Below are positions 17,124-26,249 of a stretch of DNA of 32,700 nucleotides, in pieces. Numbering within the stretch: the stretch's first letter is position 1; every line of letters starts with the position of its first letter. Below the pieces are notes generated by a model. The model was not told the origin of the DNA. It did not search any database and saw only the letters and a list, made by a program, of their open reading frames with translations. The DNA lies in contig JAUSID010000259.1 of assembly GCA_030648295.1 (NCBI GenBank), forward strand, positions 1-32,700, given 5' to 3'. This stretch comes from Opitutaceae bacterium. Its GTDB lineage: Bacteria > Verrucomicrobiota > Verrucomicrobiia > Opitutales > Opitutaceae. The translations under genes and the position numbers were made by a program.

Positions 17124-18428
17124 ATGAGCGCCCTCCACGAGCCAATTCCCTCAACCGCTTGGCCGGCAGCCGCCCGCTTGATCGCCCGCTGGCTGGACCA
17201 ACATGAACGGGCCGACACGCTGCTCGATGGGCTGCCGAAATCGATGCCGACCACCGAGCGGGCGCGGGCGCAGCACCTGATTCTCGGTGTCATCCGCCAC
17301 TTCGGCCGCATCGATGCCGCACTCGCGCGCTTGGTTGCGCATCCACCGCGGTTTTCCACCCGGGCCGTTTTGTTCGTGGCGGGCTTCGAATTGCTCGAGG
17401 CGGCAAACACCTCGGACGCGGAATCTGATGGATTGGTGGCGAAAATCGTTCATCACGCGGTCGAACAGACCAAGGCACTCGCGAGCCCGGCCGAAGCGCG
17501 GCTGGTCAATGCCGTCGCCCGCAAACTGGCGGCGGCGGTCGCCCAACCCCTTCCCGTGGCGGACGCGAAGCCGGAGGAACTGGCGGAATACTTCTCCCAT
17601 CCGGCCTGGCTGATCCAGAGCTGGCGGGCGCAGTTCGGACCCGAGTCCACCCGCGCATTGCTCGAGTGGAACCAGAAACCAGCAACCGTCCACGCGCGCT
17701 GGCGCGACCTGGCGTCGACGCCGCCGGATTTCCTGAAGCCGACACCATGGGCGGGCTTCTACGAGGTTCCGTCGGGTCGCTGGTCGGAGATTGAGCCACT
17801 GCTCAAATCGGGACGGATTTACTTGCAGGATCCGTCCACGCGTTTACCCGTCGAGCTCCTGGCGCCGCAGCCGAACGAGGCCGTGATCGATCTTTGCGCC
17901 GCGCCGGGCGGCAAGAGTCTCCTGATTGCGGATACGATGAAGACCGGCCGGCTGGTGGCCGTGGACGTTCCGGGGGCGCGCATCGACCGGCTGAAGGAGA
18001 ACCTGGCCCGCGCCGGCGCGGTCGATGTCGCGCTGGTGCAGGCGGACGTGCGGGAGGGAATCGCTCCCGTTCTGCGCGAACACCGGTTGCCGGAGAAGTA
18101 TGATGCCGTGCTGCTCGATGTCCCCTGCTCCAACACGGGCGTGATGCGGCACCGGGTGGACGTGAAGTGGCGGCTGCAACCGGGCGATTTCAAGAAACAT
18201 CCGCAGCAACAGCTCTCGATGCTTCATGCCGCGGCCCGGCTGGTTTCACTGCAAGGCCGGCTGGTTTACTCGTCGTGCAGCATCGATCGCGAGGAAAACG
18301 AGCACGTCGTCCGGCAATTCCTCGCCGGCAAAGCCGGCGAAGCATTTACGCTCGACGCTTCGGTGCTGAGCTATCCCTGGACCGACCACCACGACGGCGG
18401 CGCCGCGTTCCGCCTCCGGAGGAAATAG
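17124..18428 (+). CDS. rsmB: 16S rRNA (cytosine-5-)-methyltransferase, RsmB type
   Basis: Methylates a cytosine of 16S rRNA (C967 in E. coli) using SAM. The 434-residue protein has an N-terminal NusB-like RNA-binding domain (about 12-140), a linker, and a Rossmann methyltransferase domain: DLCAAPGGKS at 256-265, VAVDVPGARIDRLKENLAR, LDVPCSNTGVMRHRVDVKWR with Cys335 (product release) and YSSCSIDREENE with the catalytic Cys385. The ATG at 17124 has a plausible Shine-Dalgarno (GAAGGG) a few bases upstream. It diverges from greA across a 113-bp gap and converges with the aspartyl protease gene. Confidence 0.93.
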   Translation: MSALHEPIPSTAWPAAARLIARWLDQHERADTLLDGLPKSMPTTERARAQHLILGVIRHFGRIDAALARLVAHPPRFSTRAVLFVAGFELLEAANTSDAESDGLVAKIVHHAVEQTKALASPAEARLVNAVARKLAAAVAQPLPVADAKPEELAEYFSHPAWLIQSWRAQFGPESTRALLEWNQKPATVHARWRDLASTPPDFLKPTPWAGFYEVPSGRWSEIEPLLKSGRIYLQDPSTRLPVELLAPQPNEAVIDLCAAPGGKSLLIADTMKTGRLVAVDVPGARIDRLKENLARAGAVDVALVQADVREGIAPVLREHRLPEKYDAVLLDVPCSNTGVMRHRVDVKWRLQPGDFKKHPQQQLSMLHAAARLVSLQGRLVYSSCSIDREENEHVVRQFLAGKAGEAFTLDASVLSYPWTDHHDGGAAFRLRRK

Positions 18429-18440
18429 TTTCGCGTTTCG

Positions 18441-18575
18441 GGTTTCGCGTTTCGAGTTCAGCAAACCGCTATTCTGAGTTCTGAGTTCGGAGTTCGGAAT
18501 TTCGGTATGCGTTGCACTTTGTTCCAACACACCAACCCGAAACTCGAAACGCGAAACCGTTAACTCAGAACTCAG
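18441..18575. repeat. Two interlocked inverted repeats built from heptamer-like units
   Basis: ggtttcgcgtttcgagtt at 18441-18458 is exactly complementary to 18541-18558, and ctgagttctgagtt at 18474-18487 is exactly complementary to 18562-18575. The order is A, B, A', B', so the two pairs are not nested. The arms contain short tandem units related to tttcgcg and tctgagt. The block lies between the convergent ends of rsmB and the protease gene. Confidence 0.8.
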
Positions 18576-18595
18576 AACCCAGAACCGAGACCCGA

Positions 18596-19852
18596 CTACG
18601 GCACCAATTCGAAGACCCTTACTCGTTTCTCCGTTTCGTTGTTGCCGAGGAGAAACGTGAGCGTGATCTCGCCGCCGCCGGCGACCAGTTGTTCGTAACG
18701 CGGCAGATCCCAGCGCGTGACCGGTTCGCCGTTGATGCGCGTGACGAGATCGCCGACCTGCACGCCTTCGGCTTCCGCGGACGAGCCCGGCACCACGCCG
18801 ACCACGCGCCAATACGCCGGCGTCTTGTTGAAGCTGACCCCGGCACTCAGGCGCAGCGGGGCTCCGATCGGCTCGTGCGAATCGCGGAAGAATGTCACGC
18901 GATTCCGCTCCTGATCGAAGGTCACGACGAAGTATTTCAACACCGCGCCGCCGATCGACGATAGTTCATCCGTCAGGTCGACGATTGGCCGATCGAACAG
19001 ATGTCCGCCGATCGAAATCGGCTCGGCCAGCCGTCCGATCTGCTGCGTGCGATCGCCGGCCAGCGTCCCGATGGTCGCGCCCACCCGCGGCCCGAAGGCG
19101 AATTCCGGCTCCAGACCGATCGGGTTCAGGCTGAAGGCGGCATCGCTGCCGGAGTCAATCAGCGCGATGACCGAGCGCTCGCCGAGGTGAATCGGCACGA
19201 GCGGAGTTTTTCTCGTGTCGTTGAACGCGATGATCGCTCCCGGCACGGGGGTCACGGTTCGCGCGGGCTGGAGCAGAACGCGACTGCCCGGGTAGTCGAG
19301 GGTCAGGAGCAACTCGCGGAAGAGCGGAAACCCGAGCACGCCATCGACCCTGACGCCGAGGTGGGCGGACAGTGGCGCCGGATCGTAAACCAACACCGGC
19401 ACGTCATCGAACCGCGCCTCGCCGAGTTCCATGCGGCGCAAGGATGCCGATGGCAGTTCCGTCACGATCCCGTCCGCGCCCGTCACGCGCACGCGTGCGC
19501 CAGCCGAGAGTGGTTCGCGTCCCGGATAACGACGGACCAGGGTCGGGGACATCAGCGTGACCGACGAACCGGTATCGATCATGAAGCGATACGGTCCGTT
19601 GCGGTCCCACCGCGCCTCGATCAGCAGGTAGTTCCCGATATTCTGCGCCGGCAGCACGACAAGCGGAGCTTCCAGCCGGGTGCGACCGGGACGCGGAGGT
19701 TCGCGGCGAATCGACGCGCAGCCGCCTGAAATCAGCAGCAAAATGGCTACGGCGAGAAAACCGAGGAACGGACGGGCCAACACGTCACCGCTCGTACGCC
19801 GGCGTCGCAATTGCGGACCGTTATCCCCCACCGTCTGATGGCCGGACTTCAT
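18596..19852 (-). CDS. Two-lobed aspartyl protease with C-terminal PDZ domain, membrane-anchored or lipoprotein
   Basis: The ATG at 19852 gives 418 residues; the frame upstream of it is only a repeat. A hydrophobic segment (FLGFLAVAILLLISGGC) ends in Cys45, which may be lipidated, although the lipobox is not ideal and a later start is possible. Two retropepsin/pepsin-like active-site motifs follow in one chain: MIDTGSSVTLM (Asp93) and LIDSGSDAAF (Asp233). A PDZ domain occupies about 335-415 (VVGVVPGSSAEAEGVQVGDLVTRINGEPV). It probably cleaves envelope proteins. The substrate is unknown. The protease assignment is well supported, the exact family is not. Confidence 0.85.
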   Translation of the reverse strand: MKSGHQTVGDNGPQLRRRRTSGDVLARPFLGFLAVAILLLISGGCASIRREPPRPGRTRLEAPLVVLPAQNIGNYLLIEARWDRNGPYRFMIDTGSSVTLMSPTLVRRYPGREPLSAGARVRVTGADGIVTELPSASLRRMELGEARFDDVPVLVYDPAPLSAHLGVRVDGVLGFPLFRELLLTLDYPGSRVLLQPARTVTPVPGAIIAFNDTRKTPLVPIHLGERSVIALIDSGSDAAFSLNPIGLEPEFAFGPRVGATIGTLAGDRTQQIGRLAEPISIGGHLFDRPIVDLTDELSSIGGAVLKYFVVTFDQERNRVTFFRDSHEPIGAPLRLSAGVSFNKTPAYWRVVGVVPGSSAEAEGVQVGDLVTRINGEPVTRWDLPRYEQLVAGGGEITLTFLLGNNETEKRVRVFELVP

Positions 19853-19881
19853 TGAATGGTATTCGGAGACGGGGTTGACCG

Positions 19882-19977
19882 CCCTGGGAGCGCGGGCAGC
19901 CTGCCCGCCGTAGCCTTGGCGAAGGTGGGTCTCGCCCGCATCAGCACGGAGCGGGCAGGATGCCCGCGCTCCCAGGG
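19882..19977. repeat. Palindromic MITE-like element, copy B
   Basis: 96 bp bounded by ccctgggag and ctcccaggg, nearly identical to copy A at 15009-15102 in ends and interior. It lies between the MFS gene and the protease gene, which it separates. Confidence 0.85.
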
Positions 19978-20033
19978 GAATACTGGCACCAGTTTCGGAC
20001 GGGGTTGCTCCGCGCTGTGTTCGGCGGCCGGAA

Positions 20034-21365
20034 TCATTTCGTCGGTCTCGGCAGCGTGGTGCTGAGTCCCAACGCCATGAGCGAGAGCACCGCGCCGGCC
20101 ACGAACACACTTTCCGAGCCAAACCGCCAGAACACCACGCCGGCGAGCACGGGGGTGAAGGCGCGCGCGAGCGCGCTCAGCGAGCGAAAGATGCCGAGCA
20201 CGCGACCCTGTTCCTCCGCGCTCGTATAAAGCGAGATCAGCCCCGTCGTCGACGGATTCACCAACCCTGAGCCGAGCGCGAGCAGCGCGACGCCGACATA
20301 CAGCATCCACGGTTGAAGCGAATAACCAATGACGAGCAGGCCGACAGCTGAAAAGGCGAGGCCGGAGGTCAGCACCGGGATCTCATTTGCAACGCGGAGG
20401 AGCCGGCGGACGATGTACCCCTGGGTCACGATCGCGCACAGGCCGAGGAACCCGAGCAGGATGCCGTTTTCCTTCGCGGTATAGCCGAATCTTTTCGTGG
20501 TCAGAAAGGTGAGCGCCGACTCCATCGCGACAAATGCGATCGAGAAGACAAACGCCACGAGGTTCGTGCGCCGAACCGCGGGATCCTCGAGCCCGAAAAT
20601 CGCGGTGATCGGGTTGCGCAACCGAGGCTCGCGCGCCTGCGCCCGCATCTCCGGCGTCAGCGTCTCCTTGAAACGCGCGGATATCCACAGGAGGTTGATC
20701 ACACACAGGACCAGGGCGAGCAGCGCCGGGACCGAAAACGGGTTGATGCCGAAGCGTGCCAGTGACGGAAAATGGTCGAGCAGGTTGAACCGAATCGCCA
20801 CGGCGCCGAGCGTCGGACCTGTCACGAGCCCGAGGCCGAATGCCGCGCCCACGAGCCCCATCGACTTCGACCGTTCGTCGCGCGTCGTCACGTCCGCCAC
20901 CGCCGCGGTCGCGACGGAGAGATTGCCGCTGAAGGCGCCGCTGACGATCCGTGAAAGCAGGAACATCCAGAATGAACCGCTCACGAGCCACAGCAGATAA
21001 CCAACTCCGGTGCCCGTGACGGTCAGAAGCAGCACGCCACGGCGGCCACGCCGGTCACTGACGGCGCCCCAAAACGGCGCGAAGATGAACTGGAGAATCG
21101 AGAAGAACGAACTGATGACGCCGCCGAAAAGCACCGGCGCGTAGTTCTCGATCCCAAAAATCTGCGCCATCTGATCGGTCCAGCCCAGCAGCACCCCGAG
21201 CACACCGGTCCGCCCCTCGAGCCCGAGGTAATACTCGAGCAGATCCGGACCAAGTGGGAAAATGATCGAGAAGCCGATCAGGTCGATGTACAGGGTGAGA
21301 AAAATCACGCCCAGCGACAGCCGTCGGGGTGCGCGTGGGGCGGGTGTGGGAGCGTCGGTCGACAC
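20034..21365 (-). CDS. MFS transporter, DHA1 (TetA-like) type
   Basis: A 443-residue inner-membrane protein with about 12 hydrophobic segments. The first is LGVIFLTLYIDLIGFSIIFPLGP, which has the acidic residue and Gly-Phe pattern seen in TetA-like drug/proton antiporters. The loop 2-3 signature GAVSDRRGRRGVLLLT is the MFS motif A (GxxxDRxGRR), and SRIVSGAFSGNLSVATAAVAD with GAAFGLGLVTGPTLGA fits motif C. The first half carries an unusual insertion (GLEGRTGVLGVLLGWTDQMAQIFGIENYAPV). The substrate cannot be told from sequence. It starts 81 bp downstream of the histidine kinase gene. Confidence 0.88.
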   Translation of the reverse strand: MSTDAPTPAPRAPRRLSLGVIFLTLYIDLIGFSIIFPLGPDLLEYYLGLEGRTGVLGVLLGWTDQMAQIFGIENYAPVLFGGVISSFFSILQFIFAPFWGAVSDRRGRRGVLLLTVTGTGVGYLLWLVSGSFWMFLLSRIVSGAFSGNLSVATAAVADVTTRDERSKSMGLVGAAFGLGLVTGPTLGAVAIRFNLLDHFPSLARFGINPFSVPALLALVLCVINLLWISARFKETLTPEMRAQAREPRLRNPITAIFGLEDPAVRRTNLVAFVFSIAFVAMESALTFLTTKRFGYTAKENGILLGFLGLCAIVTQGYIVRRLLRVANEIPVLTSGLAFSAVGLLVIGYSLQPWMLYVGVALLALGSGLVNPSTTGLISLYTSAEEQGRVLGIFRSLSALARAFTPVLAGVVFWRFGSESVFVAGAVLSLMALGLSTTLPRPTK

Positions 21366-21446
21366 GGGAAAGGGACAACCAAAAGAGTTCCCCCGCAGAC
21401 GCCAAGGTACAAAAGGAGGTGCAGGCGCATGGCGAACGCACCGGAT

Positions 21447-24089
21447 TCAGGGAATGAGTTCGCGCAGTTTCCGTTCGAGGGCGTCGCGCGTGAACGGCTT
21501 CGCCAGAAACGCGAGTCGTCCTGCGCCCCCCACCCGCCCGAGAATATCGCCCTCGCTGTAACCGCTCATCAGCAGCACCGGTACATCGGCTCGCATCGCG
21601 CGCAATCGTTCCAGCGTTTGTTCACCGCTCAGCCCGGGCATCAGCAAATCGAGCACCACCAGGTCGAAATCGCGCGACTTCTCCCGGAAAATATCAACCG
21701 CCGCCGCCCCATCCGCGGCACCGTGCGGCTTCAGCCCAAATGTCTTGAGCGTGTCCATCACGACCAAGCGCACGAGTTCCTCATCCTCGACCACCAGCAC
21801 GGAGGCGCTCGATCTCCACCTGCCGCCCGAGGCCGCCGGAGTCGCGAGGGGGCGTGCCACCGCCGCCACCGGCGGCAGCAGCAGCCGGAAGGAGGAGCCG
21901 TGGCCGGGCGCGCTCGTCACGCGGAGCGCACCCTTGTGTCCGCGCACAATCCCGAGGACTGCAGCGAGCCCGAGGCCACGGCCGGCGAATTTCGTGGTGA
22001 AAAACGGGTCGAAGATTTTCGCCATCACCTCGGGCGTCATGCCGCAGCCGGTGTCACGCACCTCGAGGTAAACATAGTCGCCGCCCGGCAGTGCCGCGCC
22101 AGCAACGCAGCCCGCAAGCATCGCATGATCCGCGTGCATCATTCCCGCGGTGAGGATAATCTCGCCGCCGCGATCGCCAATCGCGTCGGCGGCATTGAGC
22201 ACGAGGTTCATCACGATCTGGCGCAGCTGCGTCGCATCCGCGAGCACGGCGGGCAAATCCTTCGGCAGGTTGAGGGTGAGCGTCGCCTGTCGCGCCACCG
22301 AGATTTTCAGCAGCGGCAGGAGTTCCTCCGTCATCGCGGTGAGATCGGTCGGCTCGATCACGAACTGGCCCTTGCCCGCATAGGCGAGCATCTGACGGCA
22401 GAGTTCCGCCGCCCGAAGCGAGGCATTCTCAATTGCCGACAGCTGGGGCTCCACGGCGGAGTTACCCGGCAGCGAGAGCCGCGCGAGCGTGGCATTGCCG
22501 AGAATCGTGCTGAGCAGATTGTTGAAATCGTGCGCGATGCCGCCGGCCAGAAGGCCGAGGCTTTCGAGCTTCTGGCCCTCGAGCAGCTTGCGCTCCAGCC
22601 CCAGCCGCGCCGCCTCGGCGTTCTTCTGCGCCGTGATATCAATGGCCAGCCCCTCGAAGATATCCCGCCGCCCTTCCGCGCTGTATCCTCCGCGACCGCG
22701 CGAAAGCACCCATTTCTCCTCGCCCGAACGATGGCGGATGCGGTACTCCACTTCGATGTCGCTGCCGTCATGCAGCGCGCCTCGCGTGGCCTCACGAACC
22801 CGTTGCAGATCGTCCGGATGCACACAGTCGCGAAAATGCACCGTGCCATTGAGGAACTCGGCCGCCGTCCACCCCGTCAGATGCTGCGCTCCGTCGCTTA
22901 CGAAAAGCACCGTCAGTTGCTCGTCGTAGCGACAGCGAAACGCCATCCCGGGCAACGCGTGGAGCATGCTGGCGAAGTGTCGCCGGCTCTCCGCCAGTTC
23001 GGCCGTGCGCTGCTCCACCTCCCGTCGAATCGTCTCGGTCCGCCGCCCGGTGATGTGGGCGAGTCCGGCGACGAGCCCCGATAACAACATCAGACCGATC
23101 GACCTCACCAGTGGTCGCCAGGTGTTTTGCTCCGCCAGCCAGCCGACGCGCGGCCGGTAGAGCACGCGCCAGTCGCGTCCACCGAACAGGATGGAGTGCT
23201 CCTGAGCCGGGTCGCGCCGAAACTCCTCCTCCGTGACACCGGCTTCGCCCGGTGAGGTCCCATTCGCGGCGCGATAATAAAGCACACGCTTGACGGGGTC
23301 CGGCTCGCTCGCGTCGACGAACAGCATGTCCATCATCGTATCCGGTTGGCGGCGACAGGCGGCGTCGAGCATGTCGGGCAGGCGGAACACGCACTGGAGA
23401 AAGCCGTTGAAGGCACCATCCTCCGGCTGCCCGGTCTTCGGCACGCGGTAAACCGGCCAGATCATCACGACGCCGCGCTGGCCGGGACGTCCCTGCACGA
23501 GCGGAACCGGCGGGGTCACGAGCACCTGCCGCGTTTCTCTTGCCTGTTGGAGGAACGCGTTCGTCGGTCCGGTGCTCAGATCATAGCCGAGCGCCGCCTC
23601 GTTTCCGCGCAGCGGCTGGATGTAGCTGATCGGATAATACACCGGCCGGTTGGCGGCGCGCTGCGGCAGACCGCTGGCGTCACGCTCGACGATGGCAAAA
23701 CTGCGCGATTCATAATAGCGCTGAAGGTCGGCCTCGAAACGCGCGCGCTGCGCGTGCGCGACGACGGGCACCCACTCGAACGCCTGGACGCCGCCAAGCC
23801 GTTCCTCCAACCGGCTGGTGGCGCGGATGAACTCGGAACGCGTGACCGTCGCGTCGAGCATGAACAGCGCCGACAAGCCGAACAGCGAGTCCTCGTATCG
23901 TCCGAGCACCTCGCGCGTCAGCGTGTGGCGCACCGTCGTGCGCCGGGCAAAGTCCGTCTCCGCCGCCTGCCGTTCGCCGGCGCGTACGATCTGGAAGGAA
24001 ACGACGCTGGCGATGAGTCCCACCAGCAACACTCCGAGGATGACGCCGCGGTGGGAAAGGAAAGCGGGCGTGCGCGGGGCGGCCATCAT
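21447..24089 (-). CDS. CHASE-PAS hybrid histidine kinase with receiver domain
   Basis: The ATG at 24089 gives 880 residues. A membrane segment (VILGVLLVGLIASVVSF) precedes an extracytoplasmic CHASE domain (about 65-320, FEWVPVV, YYPISYIQPLRGNEAALGYD). A second membrane helix (SIGLMLLSGLVAGLAHI) leads to a PAS domain (about 375-490). The kinase core has the phospho-acceptor His520 (GGIAHDFNNLL) and ATP-binding boxes MNLVLNAADAIGD, RDTGCGM and GRGLGLAAVLGIV. The C-terminal receiver has VVEDEE, Asp814 (VVLDLLMPG) and Lys864 (LAKPF). No separate response regulator lies nearby, so its output is unknown. CHASE domains sense small extracellular ligands. Confidence 0.9.
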   Translation of the reverse strand: MMAAPRTPAFLSHRGVILGVLLVGLIASVVSFQIVRAGERQAAETDFARRTTVRHTLTREVLGRYEDSLFGLSALFMLDATVTRSEFIRATSRLEERLGGVQAFEWVPVVAHAQRARFEADLQRYYESRSFAIVERDASGLPQRAANRPVYYPISYIQPLRGNEAALGYDLSTGPTNAFLQQARETRQVLVTPPVPLVQGRPGQRGVVMIWPVYRVPKTGQPEDGAFNGFLQCVFRLPDMLDAACRRQPDTMMDMLFVDASEPDPVKRVLYYRAANGTSPGEAGVTEEEFRRDPAQEHSILFGGRDWRVLYRPRVGWLAEQNTWRPLVRSIGLMLLSGLVAGLAHITGRRTETIRREVEQRTAELAESRRHFASMLHALPGMAFRCRYDEQLTVLFVSDGAQHLTGWTAAEFLNGTVHFRDCVHPDDLQRVREATRGALHDGSDIEVEYRIRHRSGEEKWVLSRGRGGYSAEGRRDIFEGLAIDITAQKNAEAARLGLERKLLEGQKLESLGLLAGGIAHDFNNLLSTILGNATLARLSLPGNSAVEPQLSAIENASLRAAELCRQMLAYAGKGQFVIEPTDLTAMTEELLPLLKISVARQATLTLNLPKDLPAVLADATQLRQIVMNLVLNAADAIGDRGGEIILTAGMMHADHAMLAGCVAGAALPGGDYVYLEVRDTGCGMTPEVMAKIFDPFFTTKFAGRGLGLAAVLGIVRGHKGALRVTSAPGHGSSFRLLLPPVAAVARPLATPAASGGRWRSSASVLVVEDEELVRLVVMDTLKTFGLKPHGAADGAAAVDIFREKSRDFDLVVLDLLMPGLSGEQTLERLRAMRADVPVLLMSGYSEGDILGRVGGAGRLAFLAKPFTRDALERKLRELIP

Positions 24090-24306
24090 TTGGGAATGCG
24101 GCCACTTTGGAAGTGCCACCGACCGCGGCAATCGCGATCAGCAGCACCATTGCCAGTGCGATTACGTAGGTCCGATCGCGCCGGCGGATCGCGCTCCACC
24201 CGCCAGGCGATCGACCGTGTTTCTCACCCGGAAAACCCCGTCGACCGTCCCCGCCGCCCCGTCGGCCAAACAAGCAACCAATCGGCAAAAAGCCCGCCTC
24301 TGGGGC

Positions 24307-25572
24307 TTACCAGCGATAAGGCAATGGGTGGCGCGAGGTCAGCGCGTCGACCCGCTTCTTGACCTCGCCAATCGCGCCGGCTTCGCCCGGCGTGCCGATC
24401 GCGGCGAGCACGGTGTCGATGCACGCGGCGATCTCCGCCATCTCCGCCTCGACAAACCCGCGCGTGGTGACGGCGGGCGTCCCGAGCCGGATTCCCGACG
24501 CCTGAAACGGGCTCCGCGTCTCGAACGGCACCGTGTTCTTGTTGCACGTGATGTGAGCCAAATCGAGGGTCTCCTGCGCCTTCTTCGCGGTCAGCTCCGG
24601 ATACTTGGGCCGCAGATCGACCAACATCAGGTGATTGTCCGTGCCGCCGGAAACGATCTTGTAGCCGCGGCCCGCCATGGCGGCGGCAAGCGCGCGGGCG
24701 TTCTTCACGATTTGCTCGGAGTACACCTTGAACTCGGGCTTCAGGCATTCGCCAAAGCACACCGCCTTCGCCGCGATCACGTGCATCAGCGGACCACCCT
24801 GCCCGCCGGGGAACATCGCGGAATCAACCGCCTTCGCGTGCGCCGTCCGGCAGAGGATGAGACCGCCCCGCGGCCCGCGCAGCGTCTTGTGCGTCGTCGT
24901 CGTGACAAAATCGGCGTGCGGCACCGGCGAGGGGTGGATGCCCGACGCTACCAGCCCGGCGATGTGCGCGATGTCCGCAAACAGCAGCGCGCCGGAGTTG
25001 CGCGCAATCTCGCCCATCCGCGCGAAGTCGATGACCCGCGAGTAGGCGCTCGCACCCACCGTGATCATCTTCGGCTTCTCGCGGTCGGCGACGCGCGCAA
25101 GCTCGTCGTAATCGAGCAGCCCGTTGTCCTCGCGCACGCCGTATTGGCAGAAATTGTACAGCTTGCCGGAAAAGTTCGCCGGATTGCCGTGCGTCAGGTG
25201 GCCGCCGTGGCTGAGATTCATGCCGAGGACCTTGTCGCCCGGTTTCAGTACGGAGGTGTAGACGGCGAAGTTCGCCTGCGACCCCGAGTGCGGCTGAACG
25301 TTCGCGTGCTCGGCGCCAAACAGCTGCTTCGCGCGCTCGATCGCGAGCGTTTCAATCCGGTCGACGTTCTCGCAGCCGCCATACCAGCGTTTGCCCGGGT
25401 AACCCTCGGCATATTTGTTCGTGAGGACGCTGCCCTGCGCCTCCATCACGGCCGGATAGGTGAAGTTCTCGGAGGCGATGAGCTCGATGTGGCTTTGCTG
25501 GCGGCCAAGCTCGGCCGCAATCACGGCATGGATTTCGGGATCGAGGGTTCGGAGAGGAGCCGAGGTCAACAT
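24307..25572 (-). CDS. glyA: Serine hydroxymethyltransferase
   Basis: Converts serine and tetrahydrofolate to glycine and methylene-tetrahydrofolate with PLP, the main source of one-carbon units and of glycine for PurD. The 421-residue protein shows [20 protein letters not shown] at the start, the SEGYPGKR-like [30 protein letters not shown], and the PLP-binding Lys229 in [15 protein letters not shown]. All are typical and the length is normal. It lies 89 bp downstream of the phosphatase gene, with a large inverted repeat in between. Confidence 0.96.
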   Translation of the reverse strand: MLTSAPLRTLDPEIHAVIAAELGRQQSHIELIASENFTYPAVMEAQGSVLTNKYAEGYPGKRWYGGCENVDRIETLAIERAKQLFGAEHANVQPHSGSQANFAVYTSVLKPGDKVLGMNLSHGGHLTHGNPANFSGKLYNFCQYGVREDNGLLDYDELARVADREKPKMITVGASAYSRVIDFARMGEIARNSGALLFADIAHIAGLVASGIHPSPVPHADFVTTTTHKTLRGPRGGLILCRTAHAKAVDSAMFPGGQGGPLMHVIAAKAVCFGECLKPEFKVYSEQIVKNARALAAAMAGRGYKIVSGGTDNHLMLVDLRPKYPELTAKKAQETLDLAHITCNKNTVPFETRSPFQASGIRLGTPAVTTRGFVEAEMAEIAACIDTVLAAIGTPGEAGAIGEVKKRVDALTSRHPLPYRW

Positions 25573-25582
25573 TGCGGAGTGC

Positions 25583-25656
25583 GATTTCGGATTGCGAAGT
25601 TAATGCCAACTCGAACGCAGCGGATGTTCTTAATCCGCAATCCGCAATCCGAAATC
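25583..25656. repeat. Inverted repeat between phosphatase gene and glyA
   Basis: gatttcggattgcg (25583-25596) is exactly complementary to 25643-25656. The right arm contains tandem atccgca units. It fills most of the intergenic gap within a probable operon. It has no T-tract, so it is unlikely to be a complete terminator. Confidence 0.75.
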
Positions 25657-25661
25657 CGCCA

Positions 25662-26156
25662 TCAACTCGCCGGCGGCGGCGAAATCAGCGTCTTAAGGCG
25701 TTCCACCAGCGACGGGATCGATTCGACCATCTCGTCGCGGGCCGACTCGTAGACCTTGAACGGTCCACCGTAGGGATCCCCTATCTCCTTCTCGCCATCG
25801 CCGGGCAGGAATTGCCGAAACAAAAAGAGGTTCTTCGGCACCGGGTCGGCTTGGACCTCGATCATCGCGCGGTGCGACTCGGTCATGCACAACACGATCA
25901 GCGCCTCGTCGAGCAACTTCTGCGTCAATGGCTGCGCGCGGTGCTGCGAAACATCGATGCCCACTTTCTTCAGTGCGAAGACGGAATTTTCGGAAACCGA
26001 CTCGCCCGTTCGCGCCGCCACGCCGGCCGATATCACCTTGAGCGATTTCAACGGCTCGGGTTGCGCCGCCAAGGCGTGTTGCAGCAGGGCCGCTGCCATC
26101 GGACTACGGCAGATGTTGGCGGTGCAAACAACGACAATGGGCCCAAGTTCGGACAT
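25662..26156 (-). CDS. Low-molecular-weight protein phosphatase, YwlE/Wzb-like
   Basis: A 164-residue protein from the ATG at 26156 (an ATG at 26177 would add seven residues). The P-loop CTANICRS contains the catalytic Cys11 and Arg17, and DPYGGPF carries the general acid Asp. Family members remove phosphate from tyrosine or, as in YwlE, from arginine. YwlE-type genes are found near glyA in Firmicutes, and the same neighbourhood here favours that subgroup. The Ile-Cys-Arg-Ser end of the loop does not settle the substrate. It is upstream of glyA on the same strand. Confidence 0.88.
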   Translation of the reverse strand: MSELGPIVVVCTANICRSPMAAALLQHALAAQPEPLKSLKVISAGVAARTGESVSENSVFALKKVGIDVSQHRAQPLTQKLLDEALIVLCMTESHRAMIEVQADPVPKNLFLFRQFLPGDGEKEIGDPYGGPFKVYESARDEMVESIPSLVERLKTLISPPPAS

Positions 26157-26249
26157 CAACGCGGAGGGAAAGGACATGGATTTGCCTGAAAGGCAAAACT
26201 GGATTCCGCGCCGAAACCGCGGCGCGATTCCGCCACCGGCTAGTATCAC

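Noticed and set aside
19853-20122. N-terminal extension of the aspartyl protease
   Set aside because: The added residues are the translation of the palindromic repeat at 19882-19977.
24090-24288. Minus-strand frame with a membrane-like stretch (TYVIALAMVLLIAIAAVGG) upstream of the kinase
   Set aside because: The frame has no stop before running into the kinase in the wrong frame and no family features. A frameshifted kinase N terminus cannot be excluded but the ATG at 24089 already gives a complete sensor.
21429-25752. Long plus-strand frames opposite the kinase and glyA
   Set aside because: They have the Arg/His-rich composition of antisense frames and no motif.
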